Assembly (NCBI RefSeq): GCF_011806425.1
Contig: NZ_JAATOV010000002.1
Span: 434,001 to 498,000, forward strand
Reading direction: 5' to 3'
DNA from: Thalassospira lucentensis
GTDB taxonomy: Bacteria; Pseudomonadota; Alphaproteobacteria; Rhodospirillales; Thalassospiraceae
DNA: 64,000 nt
Part shown: positions 45,153-54,073 of the stretch, piece by piece
Layout: the number at the start of each line of letters is the position of its first letter
How positions within the stretch are numbered: position 1 is the stretch's first letter
Program-made: the position numbers and the translations under genes
Notes under the pieces: generated by a model
Seen by the model: the letters and a program-made list of their open reading frames with translations, nothing else
Told to the model about the DNA's origin: nothing
Database searches by the model: none

Positions 45153-46952
45153 ATGACCGCACCGCTGGCCTTGATGATTGCCGGGCTGATCCTTGCCGGG
45201 GTTGGTGCCCAATGGATGGCATGGCGCGCCGGTGTGCCCGCCATTGTGTTGCTGTCCGCGCTTGGACTGGCCTTGGGGCCGGGCACCGGCTGGATTGATC
45301 CGGTGGCCGATTTTGGACCGTTGTTGCAGCCGCTTGTCGCGGTTGCCGTTGCTGTGATCCTGTTTGAAGGCGGCTTGGCGCTGGATTTCCGGGAATTGCG
45401 CCACAGTGTCAGCGGCATCTTGCGCCTGACAACAATCGCCCCGCTTTTGGCCTGGTTGATGGGCGGTGTCGCAGCCCATTATCTGGCCGAATTGTCATGG
45501 CCGGTCGCGGCCCTTTTTGGCGGCATCATGATTGTCACCGGTCCAACGGTGATTGCCCCGCTTTTGCGCCATGCCCGCATGGCCAAACATCCCAGCACGC
45601 TTTTGAAATGGGAAGGGATTGTTAATGATCCGATTGGCGCGCTGTTTGCGGTTCTGGCCTATGAGATCATTGTCGCCCTGCATCGCGGAAATGACCTCAG
45701 CACCGCCATCGGGCATTTGGCCCTGACCATTATTGTTGCCATGGCGATTGGCCTTGTGGTGGGCTTTTGCACCGTTCAGGTATTCCACCGGGGTTGGATC
45801 CCGGAATTTTTAAAAGCGCCGCTGGTTTTAGGCGTGCTTTTGACCTGCTTTGCCGGGGCCAACATCGTTCAGGAAGAAACCGGTCTTTTGGCGGTCACGG
45901 TACTTGGTCTTGTGATCGGCAATGCGCATTTGATGGCGATTGATGAAATCCGCCGGTTTAAAGAAACCCTGACGGTTATTTTGGTTTCAAGCGTGTTCAT
46001 CATTCTGACCGCGACCTTGAAATGGTCGATGGTTGAAGAGCTGACCTGGGGGCATGGCCTGTTTGTTTTGGCGATGCTGTTTGTGGTGCGCCCGGCGTCG
46101 ATCATCGGGGCGTTGGCCTTTTCCAAGATTGATTGGCGCGAACGGATTTTGGTGGGCTGGATTGCCCCACGCGGCATTGTCGCCGTGGCGATTTGCGGCC
46201 TTTTTGGCACCGAACTTGTAAATCTTGGATATAGCGACGGCGCACTTTTGATCCCGCTTGCCTTTGCCATGGTGTTTTCAACGGTTGTGTTGCACGGATT
46301 TTCGATCCGTCCGATGGCGCGCTATCTTGACCTTGCGGTTAATGGTCCGCCCGGTGTTTTGATTGTTGGCGCCCAACAATGGACGATTGATCTGGCCACC
46401 CGTCTGGATGAGCTGGATATTCCGGTCGTGATTACGGATTCACGTTGGCACAGCCTGCGTCCGGCCCGCGAAGCCGGGCTGACCACTTTTTATGGCGAGG
46501 TGCTGTCAGAGGTGTTTGAGCATCATCTGGATACGTCCGCGTTGGGCAAACTGATCGCCACCACGGATAATGACGCCTATAACACGCTTGTCTGTACCGA
46601 CTTTGCCCCCGAATTTGGCCGTCGTGCAGTATTTCAAACCGGTATTCACCGATCCCCCGAAGATCGCGGTCGCCACAGTGCCAGCCAAACCTTGGGCGGT
46701 TTGCCGTTTTGTTCCGAACCGCTGACCACCGATGATATCCGTTATGCCTATCGCAGCGGTGCACAGGTGCGCCATACCCGGTTAACAGATACCTTTGGCT
46801 GGGAAGATTTCATTGGCCATCATGAAAAAGCCCCGCCGGTCTTGGCCCTTGTGCGTGGTAATCAGCTTTTCATCGGCTCCGAAATCCCCAAGGCCAAGGC
46901 ACGCGATGTTATTATCTATCTGGGCGAGCGTGATGCGGAAAACGGATCGTAA
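45153..46952 (+). CDS. NhaP-type cation:proton antiporter with C-terminal TrkA-N-like domain
   Basis: 599 residues. The first ~390 are a CPA1-type Na+(K+)/H+ exchange domain with about 12 TM helices; the ion-site helix is seen as EGIVNDPIGALFAV (about residues 153-166), with the Asn-Asp pair typical of electroneutral antiporters, and the family segment FEGGLALDFRELR near residue 73. Residues ~395-520 form a Rossmann domain (VLIVGAQQWTIDLATRLDELDIPVVITD) like TrkA-N/RCK regulators, with ATTDNDAYNTLVC; the last ~80 residues could be a small ligand-binding tail. This suggests gating by nucleotide or NAD(H). AAGGGCC precedes ATG 45153. Probable role: pH and sodium homeostasis. Confidence 0.88.
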   Translation: MTAPLALMIAGLILAGVGAQWMAWRAGVPAIVLLSALGLALGPGTGWIDPVADFGPLLQPLVAVAVAVILFEGGLALDFRELRHSVSGILRLTTIAPLLAWLMGGVAAHYLAELSWPVAALFGGIMIVTGPTVIAPLLRHARMAKHPSTLLKWEGIVNDPIGALFAVLAYEIIVALHRGNDLSTAIGHLALTIIVAMAIGLVVGFCTVQVFHRGWIPEFLKAPLVLGVLLTCFAGANIVQEETGLLAVTVLGLVIGNAHLMAIDEIRRFKETLTVILVSSVFIILTATLKWSMVEELTWGHGLFVLAMLFVVRPASIIGALAFSKIDWRERILVGWIAPRGIVAVAICGLFGTELVNLGYSDGALLIPLAFAMVFSTVVLHGFSIRPMARYLDLAVNGPPGVLIVGAQQWTIDLATRLDELDIPVVITDSRWHSLRPAREAGLTTFYGEVLSEVFEHHLDTSALGKLIATTDNDAYNTLVCTDFAPEFGRRAVFQTGIHRSPEDRGRHSASQTLGGLPFCSEPLTTDDIRYAYRSGAQVRHTRLTDTFGWEDFIGHHEKAPPVLALVRGNQLFIGSEIPKAKARDVIIYLGERDAENGS

Positions 46953-47066
46953 AGAACCGCTTGCCCCGACACCGCAAAGCCGATACTCCCGGGCGATGAT
47001 GACCGCCACCGCACCTAAGCCCAAAGCCGAGAAAACCAGATCACTCAAGACCAGAGCAGCAAAACC

Positions 47067-47783
47067 ATGACCGAAAACGTCTTTGCCGACGCCTTGGTAC
47101 CCGAGGTCGACGATCCGCAATTTGCCGATCTGATCGAAACCTTTACTGTGCCCGCACGTGTGCCGCTGGCCCCTGAGATTGAGATGTATCTGGCAACCCA
47201 CATCACCCCGCTTTGGCAGGCGACGGAAGATATTTTGGGCGTGCTTGATATTCCCCCACCCTATTGGGCCTTTGCATGGCCCGGCGGACAGGCCATTACG
47301 CGCTATATACTGGATCATCCGGAAATGGTGCGTGGCAAACGGGTTCTTGATTTTGCCTGTGGCGGCGGCATGCAGGCGATTGCCTGTGTGATGGCCGGTG
47401 CGGCCGATATTTTGGCCAATGATATTGATCCAGTGGCGATTACGGCAACGCGCCTGAATGCCAAGCATAACGACGTTGAATTTCCCACCACGACCGAAAA
47501 CTTTGTCGGCACCAGCGCACCGGAAAAACGGTGGGATGTGATTTTTGCTGGCGATGTTTGTTATCAGCAAGATATGGCAAATGCCGTACTGCAATGGCTG
47601 ATGGCCGAAGCACGCCTAGGCACCCGGGTTATTTTGGCTGATCCGGGCCGGACATACGCCCCGACCCACAATATTGACGAGCTGGAAACTTATGACGTTC
47701 CGGTCGATGTCGCGGTCGAGGATACCGACACCAAATTTACCCGCATCTGGCAGCTTTTGCCCGACCGGGAAAATTTGGCGTAA
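47067..47783 (+). CDS. Class I methyltransferase, ETFB lysine methyltransferase-like (METTL20 family)
   Basis: 238-residue SAM methyltransferase. Motif I is VLDFACGGGMQAIA (about residues 92-105), then NDIDPVAI and the post-motif FAGDVCYQ, whose D-x-x-Y pattern is typical of the METTL20 group that methylates lysines on electron-transfer flavoprotein beta (and, less, ribosomal L7/L12). WAFAWPGGQAITRYI just before motif I is also typical. Often annotated as PrmA-like, but it lacks the PrmA N-terminal domain. It follows the antiporter by 114 bp without obvious functional link. Confidence 0.8.
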   Translation: MTENVFADALVPEVDDPQFADLIETFTVPARVPLAPEIEMYLATHITPLWQATEDILGVLDIPPPYWAFAWPGGQAITRYILDHPEMVRGKRVLDFACGGGMQAIACVMAGAADILANDIDPVAITATRLNAKHNDVEFPTTTENFVGTSAPEKRWDVIFAGDVCYQQDMANAVLQWLMAEARLGTRVILADPGRTYAPTHNIDELETYDVPVDVAVEDTDTKFTRIWQLLPDRENLA

Positions 47784-47795
47784 TCAAAACCCGGA

Positions 47796-49493
47796 TTAGC
47801 CCGCGATGCTTTTCACACAGCGATTAAGTTCGCCAATGCCGTTAAACACGAACTGAATGTTTTTGGAAATGTCGTTGGTGACACCTGTCTGTTCCTCGAC
47901 GGCAGATGCAACCGTGTTGACATAGTCACTGACCGAGTTCGCTGATTCTGAAATTTGTCGGGTGGACTCAACGACGCGCTGGGTAATGCCCAGCATCGAA
48001 TTGATCTGTGTTTCGATTTGATCGGTTGCCTTGGCAGTTTGGGTAGCAAGGCTTTTGACCTCGCCCGCAACCACGGCAAACCCTTTACCGGCATCCCCCG
48101 CACGGGCGGCTTCGATTGTGGCATTAAGCGCCAACAGATTGACCTGATCGGCCAGTTCGCGAATGATTTGAACAACGCCAGTCATGGCCTCGGACGTCGT
48201 TTCCAACTCGTCACGGATACCATCGGCCATTTCGGATTTGGCGACGATATCATTCACCGCTATTTGTGATCGGTGCATGCTTTCGCTGATTTCCTGGATC
48301 GCGGCCAACATTTCCTCAGAGGCACTTGCCACGGCTTCTGCACTGGCTGTTGATCCTTCGGCAAGTTCTTCGGCGGTGTGACGGGTCATCACCTGTTTGG
48401 TGACATCGGTTGCATATTTCACCACCTTGAACGGGCGCCCGTTCATGTCAAATACCGGGTTATAACTGGCACTGATCCAAACTTCCTTGCCGCCCCGGCC
48501 CATGCGTTTAAATTCGCCGGTTTGATATTCCCCGCGTCGAAGTGCGGCCCAGAATGCGGCATATTCATCGCTTTGGGCATATTCGGGCATAACGCACATA
48601 CTGTGATTGTTGCCCTTCAAATCGGCAAGCGTATAGCCCATGGCGTTTAGGAAATTTTCATTGGCATCAATGATGGTGCCATCCATGTCAAACTCAATCA
48701 CCGCCTGAGATTTTCCGATCGCGGCGATTTGCCCGGCATAATCGGCGGCACGCAATTTATCCTGCGTGATGTCGGCGGCGTATTTCACCACTTTAAACGG
48801 CCGACCATTTAGATCCATGATCGGATTGTAACTGGCCTGAATCCAGACTTCCTTGTTGTTCTTACCAAAGCGCTGATATTCGCCGGTGGTGTAGTTGCCA
48901 GCACGCAGCGTTTTCCAAAACTGTTCATATTCAGCACTGTTGGCATATTCGCGCCCGACAAATATGCGGTGATGTTTGCCGACAATTTCATCAAGCTGAT
49001 AGCCCACCGCATCAAGGAAATTCTGGTTGGCCGACAGGATGGTGCCATCCATATCAAACTCAATCACCGCCTGGGATTTTCCGATCGCGGCGATTTGCCC
49101 GGCATAATCGGCCTTTTGGCGTTTATCAGCGGTAATATCGCTGGCGAATTTGAACACTTTGTACGGTTTGCCGTTACGGTTCAGGACCGGGCAATAGGTT
49201 GCCTGAATCCACACATCCTTGCCGCCCTTGCCAACCCGGTGAAACTCGGCGGTGAAAAATTCCCCTGCACCTAGGCGTTGCCAAAATTCCGCATATTCAG
49301 AACTTTCGACGTAATCCTTGGCAACGAACATGCTGTGATGCTTGCCTTTGACCTCGCTAAGCTCATAGCCCATCAACGCCAAAAAGTTCTCGTTCGCCGT
49401 GATGATTTTGCCATCAAGTGTGAATTCGATTGTGCCTTGTGACTTTTGGATTGCATCAACGATATGCGTATCATCACGACCTACACCAAACAT
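47796..49493 (-). CDS. Soluble chemoreceptor with three PAS domains
   Basis: Methyl-accepting chemotaxis protein of 565 residues without any TM segment. Three PAS/PAC units run from about 10-125, 132-247 and 254-369, followed by a short HAMP-less linker and a signalling domain whose hairpin tip is [19 protein letters not shown] (about residues 455-473). The PAS units are of the FIST/CrpP-like 'WIQA-Y-P' type and so similar that DNA repeats remain. Soluble PAS chemoreceptors usually sense redox, oxygen or energy state through heme or flavin; no cofactor residue can be assigned. ATG 49493 is chosen because GGAG lies 6 nt upstream. Confidence 0.9.
   Translation of the reverse strand: MFGVGRDDTHIVDAIQKSQGTIEFTLDGKIITANENFLALMGYELSEVKGKHHSMFVAKDYVESSEYAEFWQRLGAGEFFTAEFHRVGKGGKDVWIQATYCPVLNRNGKPYKVFKFASDITADKRQKADYAGQIAAIGKSQAVIEFDMDGTILSANQNFLDAVGYQLDEIVGKHHRIFVGREYANSAEYEQFWKTLRAGNYTTGEYQRFGKNNKEVWIQASYNPIMDLNGRPFKVVKYAADITQDKLRAADYAGQIAAIGKSQAVIEFDMDGTIIDANENFLNAMGYTLADLKGNNHSMCVMPEYAQSDEYAAFWAALRRGEYQTGEFKRMGRGGKEVWISASYNPVFDMNGRPFKVVKYATDVTKQVMTRHTAEELAEGSTASAEAVASASEEMLAAIQEISESMHRSQIAVNDIVAKSEMADGIRDELETTSEAMTGVVQIIRELADQVNLLALNATIEAARAGDAGKGFAVVAGEVKSLATQTAKATDQIETQINSMLGITQRVVESTRQISESANSVSDYVNTVASAVEEQTGVTNDISKNIQFVFNGIGELNRCVKSIAG
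48672..48746. repeat. 75-bp internal direct repeat in PAS chemoreceptor gene, copy A
   Basis: 73 of 75 bases match 49038-49112, exactly 366 bp (122 codons) away. Encodes the linker and start of the third PAS domain. Shows the PAS units were duplicated recently or are kept alike by gene conversion. Confidence 0.92.
49038..49112. repeat. 75-bp internal direct repeat in PAS chemoreceptor gene, copy B
   Basis: Partner of 48672-48746 and differs at two positions. Encodes the linker and start of the second PAS domain. Confidence 0.92.
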
Positions 49494-49655
49494 TGCAGTC
49501 TCCAAACAGACAAAGAAGGTCTGCCGTCAAACCAATGCGCAGGGATACGAACGCAACAAGATGACCGCGACCTCCCTAAAACAGGGGGCTGTGTTTGGGC
49601 GTAAGCGGCACCAGGGCGCTAACGGCAAACACCCTTTGCAACTTGGTGATTTCTC

Positions 49656-50405
49656 TTACCGCTTTAAATAGTGTGACATGATTTTTTGGCGAAGTTGGGG
49701 ATCGTCGATCAATTGCAAAATCAGGCTGGGACTTGGCGCATGGCCCGATCGCCTAGCAACATGGCATAACATGTCCCATTGGCTTTTGGCGGGGAAACGC
49801 CGATTGCGCCCGGCAATATCAATCAAGGCAAAGGTTTCTTCGCGGTCAAAACAATGGCCCGCCACCGATTGATAGCTGCCAACCCGATCTGGCGTCACAC
49901 CGCAATCAAGGGTGATTAACGCCCCATCGATCTGACTGTAATTGTAGTGATCTGGCACGGATTCCGTGCTGTGCATGTGGCTAAGCTGGGTCGGGGTTAG
50001 CCAGGTGACCGCAACCCGGACCGTTGTGCCCGGCGACGGGGCCAAGGTGGCGGGCAGTGCGCCATACCCGGTGATGTGTGCGGAATAGACAATATCATGC
50101 CCCGCCATCCAGCCAAACGTGACCGGCACGGGGTCCTGATGATTGGGCGGGGCAAATTTGCGCGCCAATTGCACCGGTGCGCGATTGGACCCAACAGCCA
50201 GAACCGGAGTACGACCCGCGATTAACGTTTGAATGTCATCGGTGCCGGTTTGGTGAACCGCACCATTTACAAACAAAAAATCATGATCGGGCGCATCATA
50301 GGGATACAGAAACGCGCGCAGGATTTCCTGCGCGCGTGGATGCTGTTCGACCTGTTGGCGCAACACGGTATCCGTGATTTTCTGCGCATCGGAAATCGAA
50401 AACAT
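49656..50405 (-). CDS. Uncharacterised protein, possible gamma-glutamylcyclotransferase-like fold
   Basis: 249 residues, not recognised with certainty. The segment PVLAVGSNRAPVQLARKF (about residues 66-83) resembles the Y/xGSN-xxxxxL loop of GGCT-like proteins, and the later VAVTWLTPTQLSHMHSTE resembles the V-x-G-x-x-xx-Lt-xx-xLd-xxE strand-helix of that fold. The first 60 residues (DAQKITDTVLRQQVEQHPRAQEILRAFLYPYDAPDHDFLF) and the His-rich centre are not typical. ATG 50405 is used; upstream frame has no site. No TM or signal. It lies 41 bp after the DUF4170 gene on the same strand. Enzyme activity is not claimed. Confidence 0.6.
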   Translation of the reverse strand: MFSISDAQKITDTVLRQQVEQHPRAQEILRAFLYPYDAPDHDFLFVNGAVHQTGTDDIQTLIAGRTPVLAVGSNRAPVQLARKFAPPNHQDPVPVTFGWMAGHDIVYSAHITGYGALPATLAPSPGTTVRVAVTWLTPTQLSHMHSTESVPDHYNYSQIDGALITLDCGVTPDRVGSYQSVAGHCFDREETFALIDIAGRNRRFPAKSQWDMLCHVARRSGHAPSPSLILQLIDDPQLRQKIMSHYLKR

Positions 50406-50446
50406 AGTCTTCTTAGTACTCAGATCTAAGATCGTTTGGGTCGCGA

Positions 50447-50803
50447 TTAACCTTCGACAACGCGATAACGGCAATTGCAGTTATCGACATGCTGCCAAGC
50501 CAGTTTCGACCACGCTTTTTCTGCATCCTCAAAGGTTGCATACGGACCGTGGCGTTCTTCTTCGCCGCCTACCGGGGTTTCAAAATCGGTGGTTTCGTAT
50601 TCGCCGCCAACGACCCAATATTCTTCGAGCCGTTCAACGCGATAACGCGAATTGGCGTCGTCAACCGACTGCCAAGCCATTTTCGACCAGTGCTTTTCTG
50701 CGTCTTCGAAGCTGCCAAACGGACCAACTTTGGTTTCTTCGCCAATTGGCTGATCAAAACCGGTATCCTGATAGGTGCCCCCGATAACCCAATATTTGGC
50801 CAT
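50447..50803 (-). CDS. DUF4170 protein, internally duplicated
   Basis: 118 residues made of two homologous halves: residues about 3-59 (YWVIGGTYQDTGFDQP... ...SRYRVERL) and 64-116 (YWVVGGEYETTDFETP... ...CRYRVVEG). Each contains the YWV-GG-Y and G-(F/Y)-FEDAEK-WSK-AWQ-VD pattern of DUF4170, a small family known mainly from alphaproteobacteria. Very acidic and Trp-rich. AAGGA 7 nt before ATG 50803 sets the start. Function unknown. Both halves keep the conserved aromatic residues, so both are probably functional ligand or protein surfaces. Confidence 0.8.
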   Translation of the reverse strand: MAKYWVIGGTYQDTGFDQPIGEETKVGPFGSFEDAEKHWSKMAWQSVDDANSRYRVERLEEYWVVGGEYETTDFETPVGGEEERHGPYATFEDAEKAWSKLAWQHVDNCNCRYRVVEG

Positions 50804-51054
50804 CTGTGCGTCCTTCATGCTTTTGGTGATTTTCCATGCCGCGTGTTGTGGGTCACGCGACTCAATTCCTTGCCCTTGTATACCCAAATGATGCGTCAAC
50901 CAAAACCGCAAAGTTTCGTATAACCTTGCAACGCAGCATTCCGACTGTATTTGGGGATGCGATTACAAAGTTGCAAACTCTTCTTTGCCAACAGCAAGGT
51001 TGTCCGATCTCGCAGCAACGCGTATGAAGACAACACGAATTCAAAGCTTAGCAG

Positions 51055-52593
51055 ATGACAGGTGCCATGCCCTATCAATCCCTTCGTGACTTCATGGATG
51101 TGCTGGAAAAATCCGGCCGTCTTGTTCGTGTCACTGAACCGGTTTCCCCCAACCTTGAAATGACCGAAATCCAGACCCGCCTTCTTGCCGAAGGGGGCCC
51201 GGCGGTCTTGTTTGAAAATGTTGTCGGGGATGACGGCAAAAAATATGACATGCCGGTTCTGGTCAATTTGTTTGGCACCGTGGACCGCGTGGCAGAGGGC
51301 ATGAACCGCAAGCCCGAAGAATTGCGCGAAGTTGGCGAAACGCTTGCCTTCTTAAAACAGCCAGAACCACCTGGCAGCCTGAAAGAAGCGTTTTCAATGC
51401 TGCCGCTGGCCAAAACCGTGATGGCGATGAAACCAAAAACGGTTTCCAAGGCACCCTGTCAGGAAATCGTCATGACGGGTGATGATGTCGATCTGTCAAA
51501 AATCCCCATTCAGTCGTGCTGGCCGGGTGAACCGGCCCCGCTGATCACATGGCCCTTGGTCGTAACCCAAGGCCCGTCCGCGGGCAAAAACGGCGGCGAC
51601 AAGCGCGATGTGTTTAACCTTGGCATCTATCGCATGCAGGTGCTGGGTAAAAACAAAACCATTATGCGCTGGCTAAAACATCGCGGCGGGGCGCAACAAT
51701 ACGCACGCTGGAAAAAGGAAAAACCCGATCCGCTGCCGGTCGCGGTTGTTTTGGGGGCTGATCCGGGCACCATTTTGGCCGCTGTGACCCCGGTGCCTGA
51801 TACCCTGTCAGAATATCAGTTTGCCGGGCTTTTGCGCGGGCAAAAGGTCGAGCTGGTCGATTGTAAGACCGTGCCGCTTAAGGTGCCTGCCACCGCCGAA
51901 ATCGTGCTTGAAGGCTATGTTTCACTTGATGAATCAGCGCCCGAAGGGCCGTATGGCGATCATACCGGCTATTACAACTCGGTCGATGAGTTCCCGGTAT
52001 TTAACATCACCGCGATTACCATGCGCAAAGACCCGATTTATCTGTCGACCTTTACCGGCCGTCCGCCAGATGAGCCGTCGGTTCTGGGCGAAGCGCTAAA
52101 TGATGTGTTTGTCCCGATCTTGCAGCAGCAATTTACCGAAATCGTTGATTTTTGGTTGCCGCCAGAAGGATGCAGCTACCGCATTGCGGTGGTGTCGATG
52201 AAGAAAGCCTATGCTGGTCATGCCAAGCGCGTGATGATGGGCGTTTGGTCATTCCTTCGGCAATTCATGTACACCAAATTCGTCATCGTCGTGGATGACG
52301 ACATTGATGTGCGCGATTGGAAAGACGTCATGTGGGCGATCTCAACCCGGATGGATCCGGTGCGCGACATCACCACGGTGACCGACACCCCGATTGATTA
52401 TCTTGATTTCGCATCTCCGGTCAGTGGTCTTGGCGGCAAGCTTGGCCTTGATGCCACCAACAAGTTCCCGGGCGAAACAAACCGGGAATGGGGCGAAAAA
52501 ATCTACATGGAAGATGACATCATCAACCGTGTGGACGAAAAATGGGACCGATACGGCTTGCCCGGATCAGGCAAGAAAATCTGGAAAGACTAA
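51055..52593 (+). CDS. ubiD: UbiD-family decarboxylase (ubiquinone synthesis)
   Basis: Prenylated-FMN decarboxylase, 512 residues, removing the carboxyl group from polyprenyl-hydroxybenzoate. Hallmarks are [26 protein letters not shown] (about residues 181-206, only partly quoted: NLGIYRMQ), [29 protein letters not shown] with the catalytic Glu region, and [19 protein letters not shown] (partly quoted: [10 protein letters not shown]). Length and order fit bona fide UbiD rather than aromatic decarboxylases. Start is ATG 51055 or ATG 51067; neither has a strong site. UbiX is not in the window. Convergent with the ccdAB module. Confidence 0.94.
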   Translation: MTGAMPYQSLRDFMDVLEKSGRLVRVTEPVSPNLEMTEIQTRLLAEGGPAVLFENVVGDDGKKYDMPVLVNLFGTVDRVAEGMNRKPEELREVGETLAFLKQPEPPGSLKEAFSMLPLAKTVMAMKPKTVSKAPCQEIVMTGDDVDLSKIPIQSCWPGEPAPLITWPLVVTQGPSAGKNGGDKRDVFNLGIYRMQVLGKNKTIMRWLKHRGGAQQYARWKKEKPDPLPVAVVLGADPGTILAAVTPVPDTLSEYQFAGLLRGQKVELVDCKTVPLKVPATAEIVLEGYVSLDESAPEGPYGDHTGYYNSVDEFPVFNITAITMRKDPIYLSTFTGRPPDEPSVLGEALNDVFVPILQQQFTEIVDFWLPPEGCSYRIAVVSMKKAYAGHAKRVMMGVWSFLRQFMYTKFVIVVDDDIDVRDWKDVMWAISTRMDPVRDITTVTDTPIDYLDFASPVSGLGGKLGLDATNKFPGETNREWGEKIYMEDDIINRVDEKWDRYGLPGSGKKIWKD

Positions 52594-52612
52594 GGCCCCT
52601 CCAATTACGGGA

Positions 52613-52903
52613 TTAAATCCCGTGAAAAACCATATTCAATGCGTTGGTGAGTTTGAAGGCATCTTCAAATTCACCAGCTTTCTCCCCCAATTCTGATGTG
52701 CTGAGCGTCGCGATAAACTGCGGCAACCGCACCCAATCATCCCCACCAATTTTAATCACCGGATTAAGCCTGTCGGCAGGAAGGGGAAATTGAGAAGTCG
52801 ATTTTAAGGGAACCACGACGCGGGATCGAAAGTCTGACAAAAGTTCGGCCTGCACATCGACAACGTATCCTTCTTCAAACCGAAAGATATCCCCCCGCGC
52901 CAT
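52613..52903 (-). CDS. ccdB: CcdB-like gyrase-targeting toxin
   Basis: 96 residues matching CcdB along its length: YVVDVQAELLSDFRSRVVVPL (about residues 13-33, partly quoted: YVVDVQAEL), NPVIKIGGDDWV, the LGEKAGEFEDAF region and the C-terminal NALNMVFHGI. In F-plasmid CcdB the last three residues W-G-I contact GyrA; here the Trp is His, as in some chromosomal homologues. The open frame is complete. It is translationally coupled to ccdA (TGATG overlap at 52901-52905). If active it would poison DNA gyrase, but the antitoxin gene upstream carries a stop codon, so either the toxin is harmless, silent, or still neutralised. Confidence 0.85.
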   Translation of the reverse strand: MARGDIFRFEEGYVVDVQAELLSDFRSRVVVPLKSTSQFPLPADRLNPVIKIGGDDWVRLPQFIATLSTSELGEKAGEFEDAFKLTNALNMVFHGI

Positions 52904-53145
52904 CAGAATTTCCGATGCGATGCCAGTGGAACACCGTGCTGCTCGACGCAGGTCTTGCTTGCATCAATTGCAGCTTGGTTTTCCTACTTCCAAAGTTCGG
53001 CGCGACGTTTCGCAACTTCTTGCCTTAACCCCTGCTCCGCCGTTCGGGAAATATTGATCCCCAATACCTTTGCTTCGGTCAAAAGCGCAACATCAAGACT
53101 GATAGTGGTTGGCTTTCTCTGTGGCTTTGTCGCGGAGACTGTCAT
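52903..53145 (-). pseudogene. ccdA: CcdA-like antitoxin with in-frame amber codon
   Basis: The N-terminal ribbon-helix-helix DNA-binding part is intact (KPTTISLDVALLTEAKVLG, then NISRTAEQGLRQEVAKRRAELWK), but the codon after Lys is TAG (52984-52986). In the same frame beyond it, 26 further codons read a perfect CcdA C-terminus (ENQAAIDASK ... EQHGVPLASHRKF) ending in a TGA that overlaps the ccdB ATG. The TAG would be CAG (Gln) with one base change. The lost part is the disordered tail that binds and neutralises CcdB. Start ATG 53145 is the likely one (AAGG upstream); an upstream ATG at 53190 is in frame. Not a frameshift. Confidence 0.88.
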
Positions 53146-53205
53146 CACACTGAACCTTTTATGCGCATGATCTATGCGCATATTCTGCAAATGAACCCTA
53201 TAATA

Positions 53206-53835
53206 TTAATTTCGGAAAAATCGCCAGTGGTCGCCATTTTCTGCGGCTTCTTTGGAATAAAAGAACTGCGGCGCATCGCACATGAAATCATCAACCCGAA
53301 TGGCGAACTTGCAGAGTTCATCGTCGCCAATCACTTGGGACATGAATTCGGTGCTGTTTTCCTGCCAGCTCATCAGCGGCGGCGCGGTTTCATCGTAAAT
53401 GCAAAGTGCAACCTGTTCGGAGCTTTCAAACGGAAGATAATGGATTTCGCTTTGCAGTGTGCCGCCGTCATTGGTGACAAACAACATCGCAAATCGCGGA
53501 CCTTCCGGACTATCAAGGTCAACCCAGCCGGCAATCCGATCCACCGCATCGTCACAGGTAAAATCACCCGTCAGCATTTGATGCCGGTAATTTTGGGCAT
53601 ATTGCCCACCCTGCATACGCATTTCGTAATAGAGTTGGTTGGGGGTTACCGGATCAGCCTTCGCCCCGCCTTCTGTGGCACCTTTTTCGGGCAAAACCCC
53701 GTCAGACGTTGGCGTTTCATCGGCATGCGCAACGCCACCCGATGCGCCCCACACCCCAGATATACCCGATACATCCATTGCCCCCGCCAAAGCGAAAGCA
53801 AAAACAAAACCCGTCAACATTGCATGTTTGCGCAT
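53206..53835 (-). CDS. Secreted protein of unknown function
   Basis: 209 residues. ATG 53835 gives a good Sec signal (RKHAMLTGFVFAFALAGA, cleavage near AHA-DE). The mature part begins with a low-complexity Thr/Gly/Glu linker and then a compact region with four cysteines (FTCDD, LCIYD, ELCKF, FMCDA), probably two disulfides. Many acidic residues. I do not recognise the family. The frame continues upstream to 53970 but without a better start. Divergent from tldE. Confidence 0.7.
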   Translation of the reverse strand: MRKHAMLTGFVFAFALAGAMDVSGISGVWGASGGVAHADETPTSDGVLPEKGATEGGAKADPVTPNQLYYEMRMQGGQYAQNYRHQMLTGDFTCDDAVDRIAGWVDLDSPEGPRFAMLFVTNDGGTLQSEIHYLPFESSEQVALCIYDETAPPLMSWQENSTEFMSQVIGDDELCKFAIRVDDFMCDAPQFFYSKEAAENGDHWRFFRN

Positions 53836-54073
53836 ATTTTTTCCGTTTGCCTGTAAGGAGCCGTCCCAGTGATCGGGCGTTTGAACAACCCAACACCAAA
53901 TAGCGATAAAAGTCGCCAAAAGATATGCCCTTGCCGATCCATCTTTACCGCGCCACCTTTGGTACAGCAAAGCAATTGAAGCAAACCAGAAATCTGTTTT
54001 TGTTTCGCCCCTTTGCGAATGCGTCTACGCACCCTATAAAGTACCCATCACATTCCGAAGTAAGGGAGCTTCC

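Noticed and set aside
46795-47070. Small plus-strand frame overlapping the antiporter end and the methyltransferase start
   Set aside because: Out of frame with both real genes, basic low-complexity translation, no ribosome site.
52901-52986. A frameshift in ccdA in addition to the TAG
   Set aside because: On careful reading the frame after TAG is continuous to SHRKF and a TGA that overlaps the ccdB ATG, so only the nonsense codon is abnormal.
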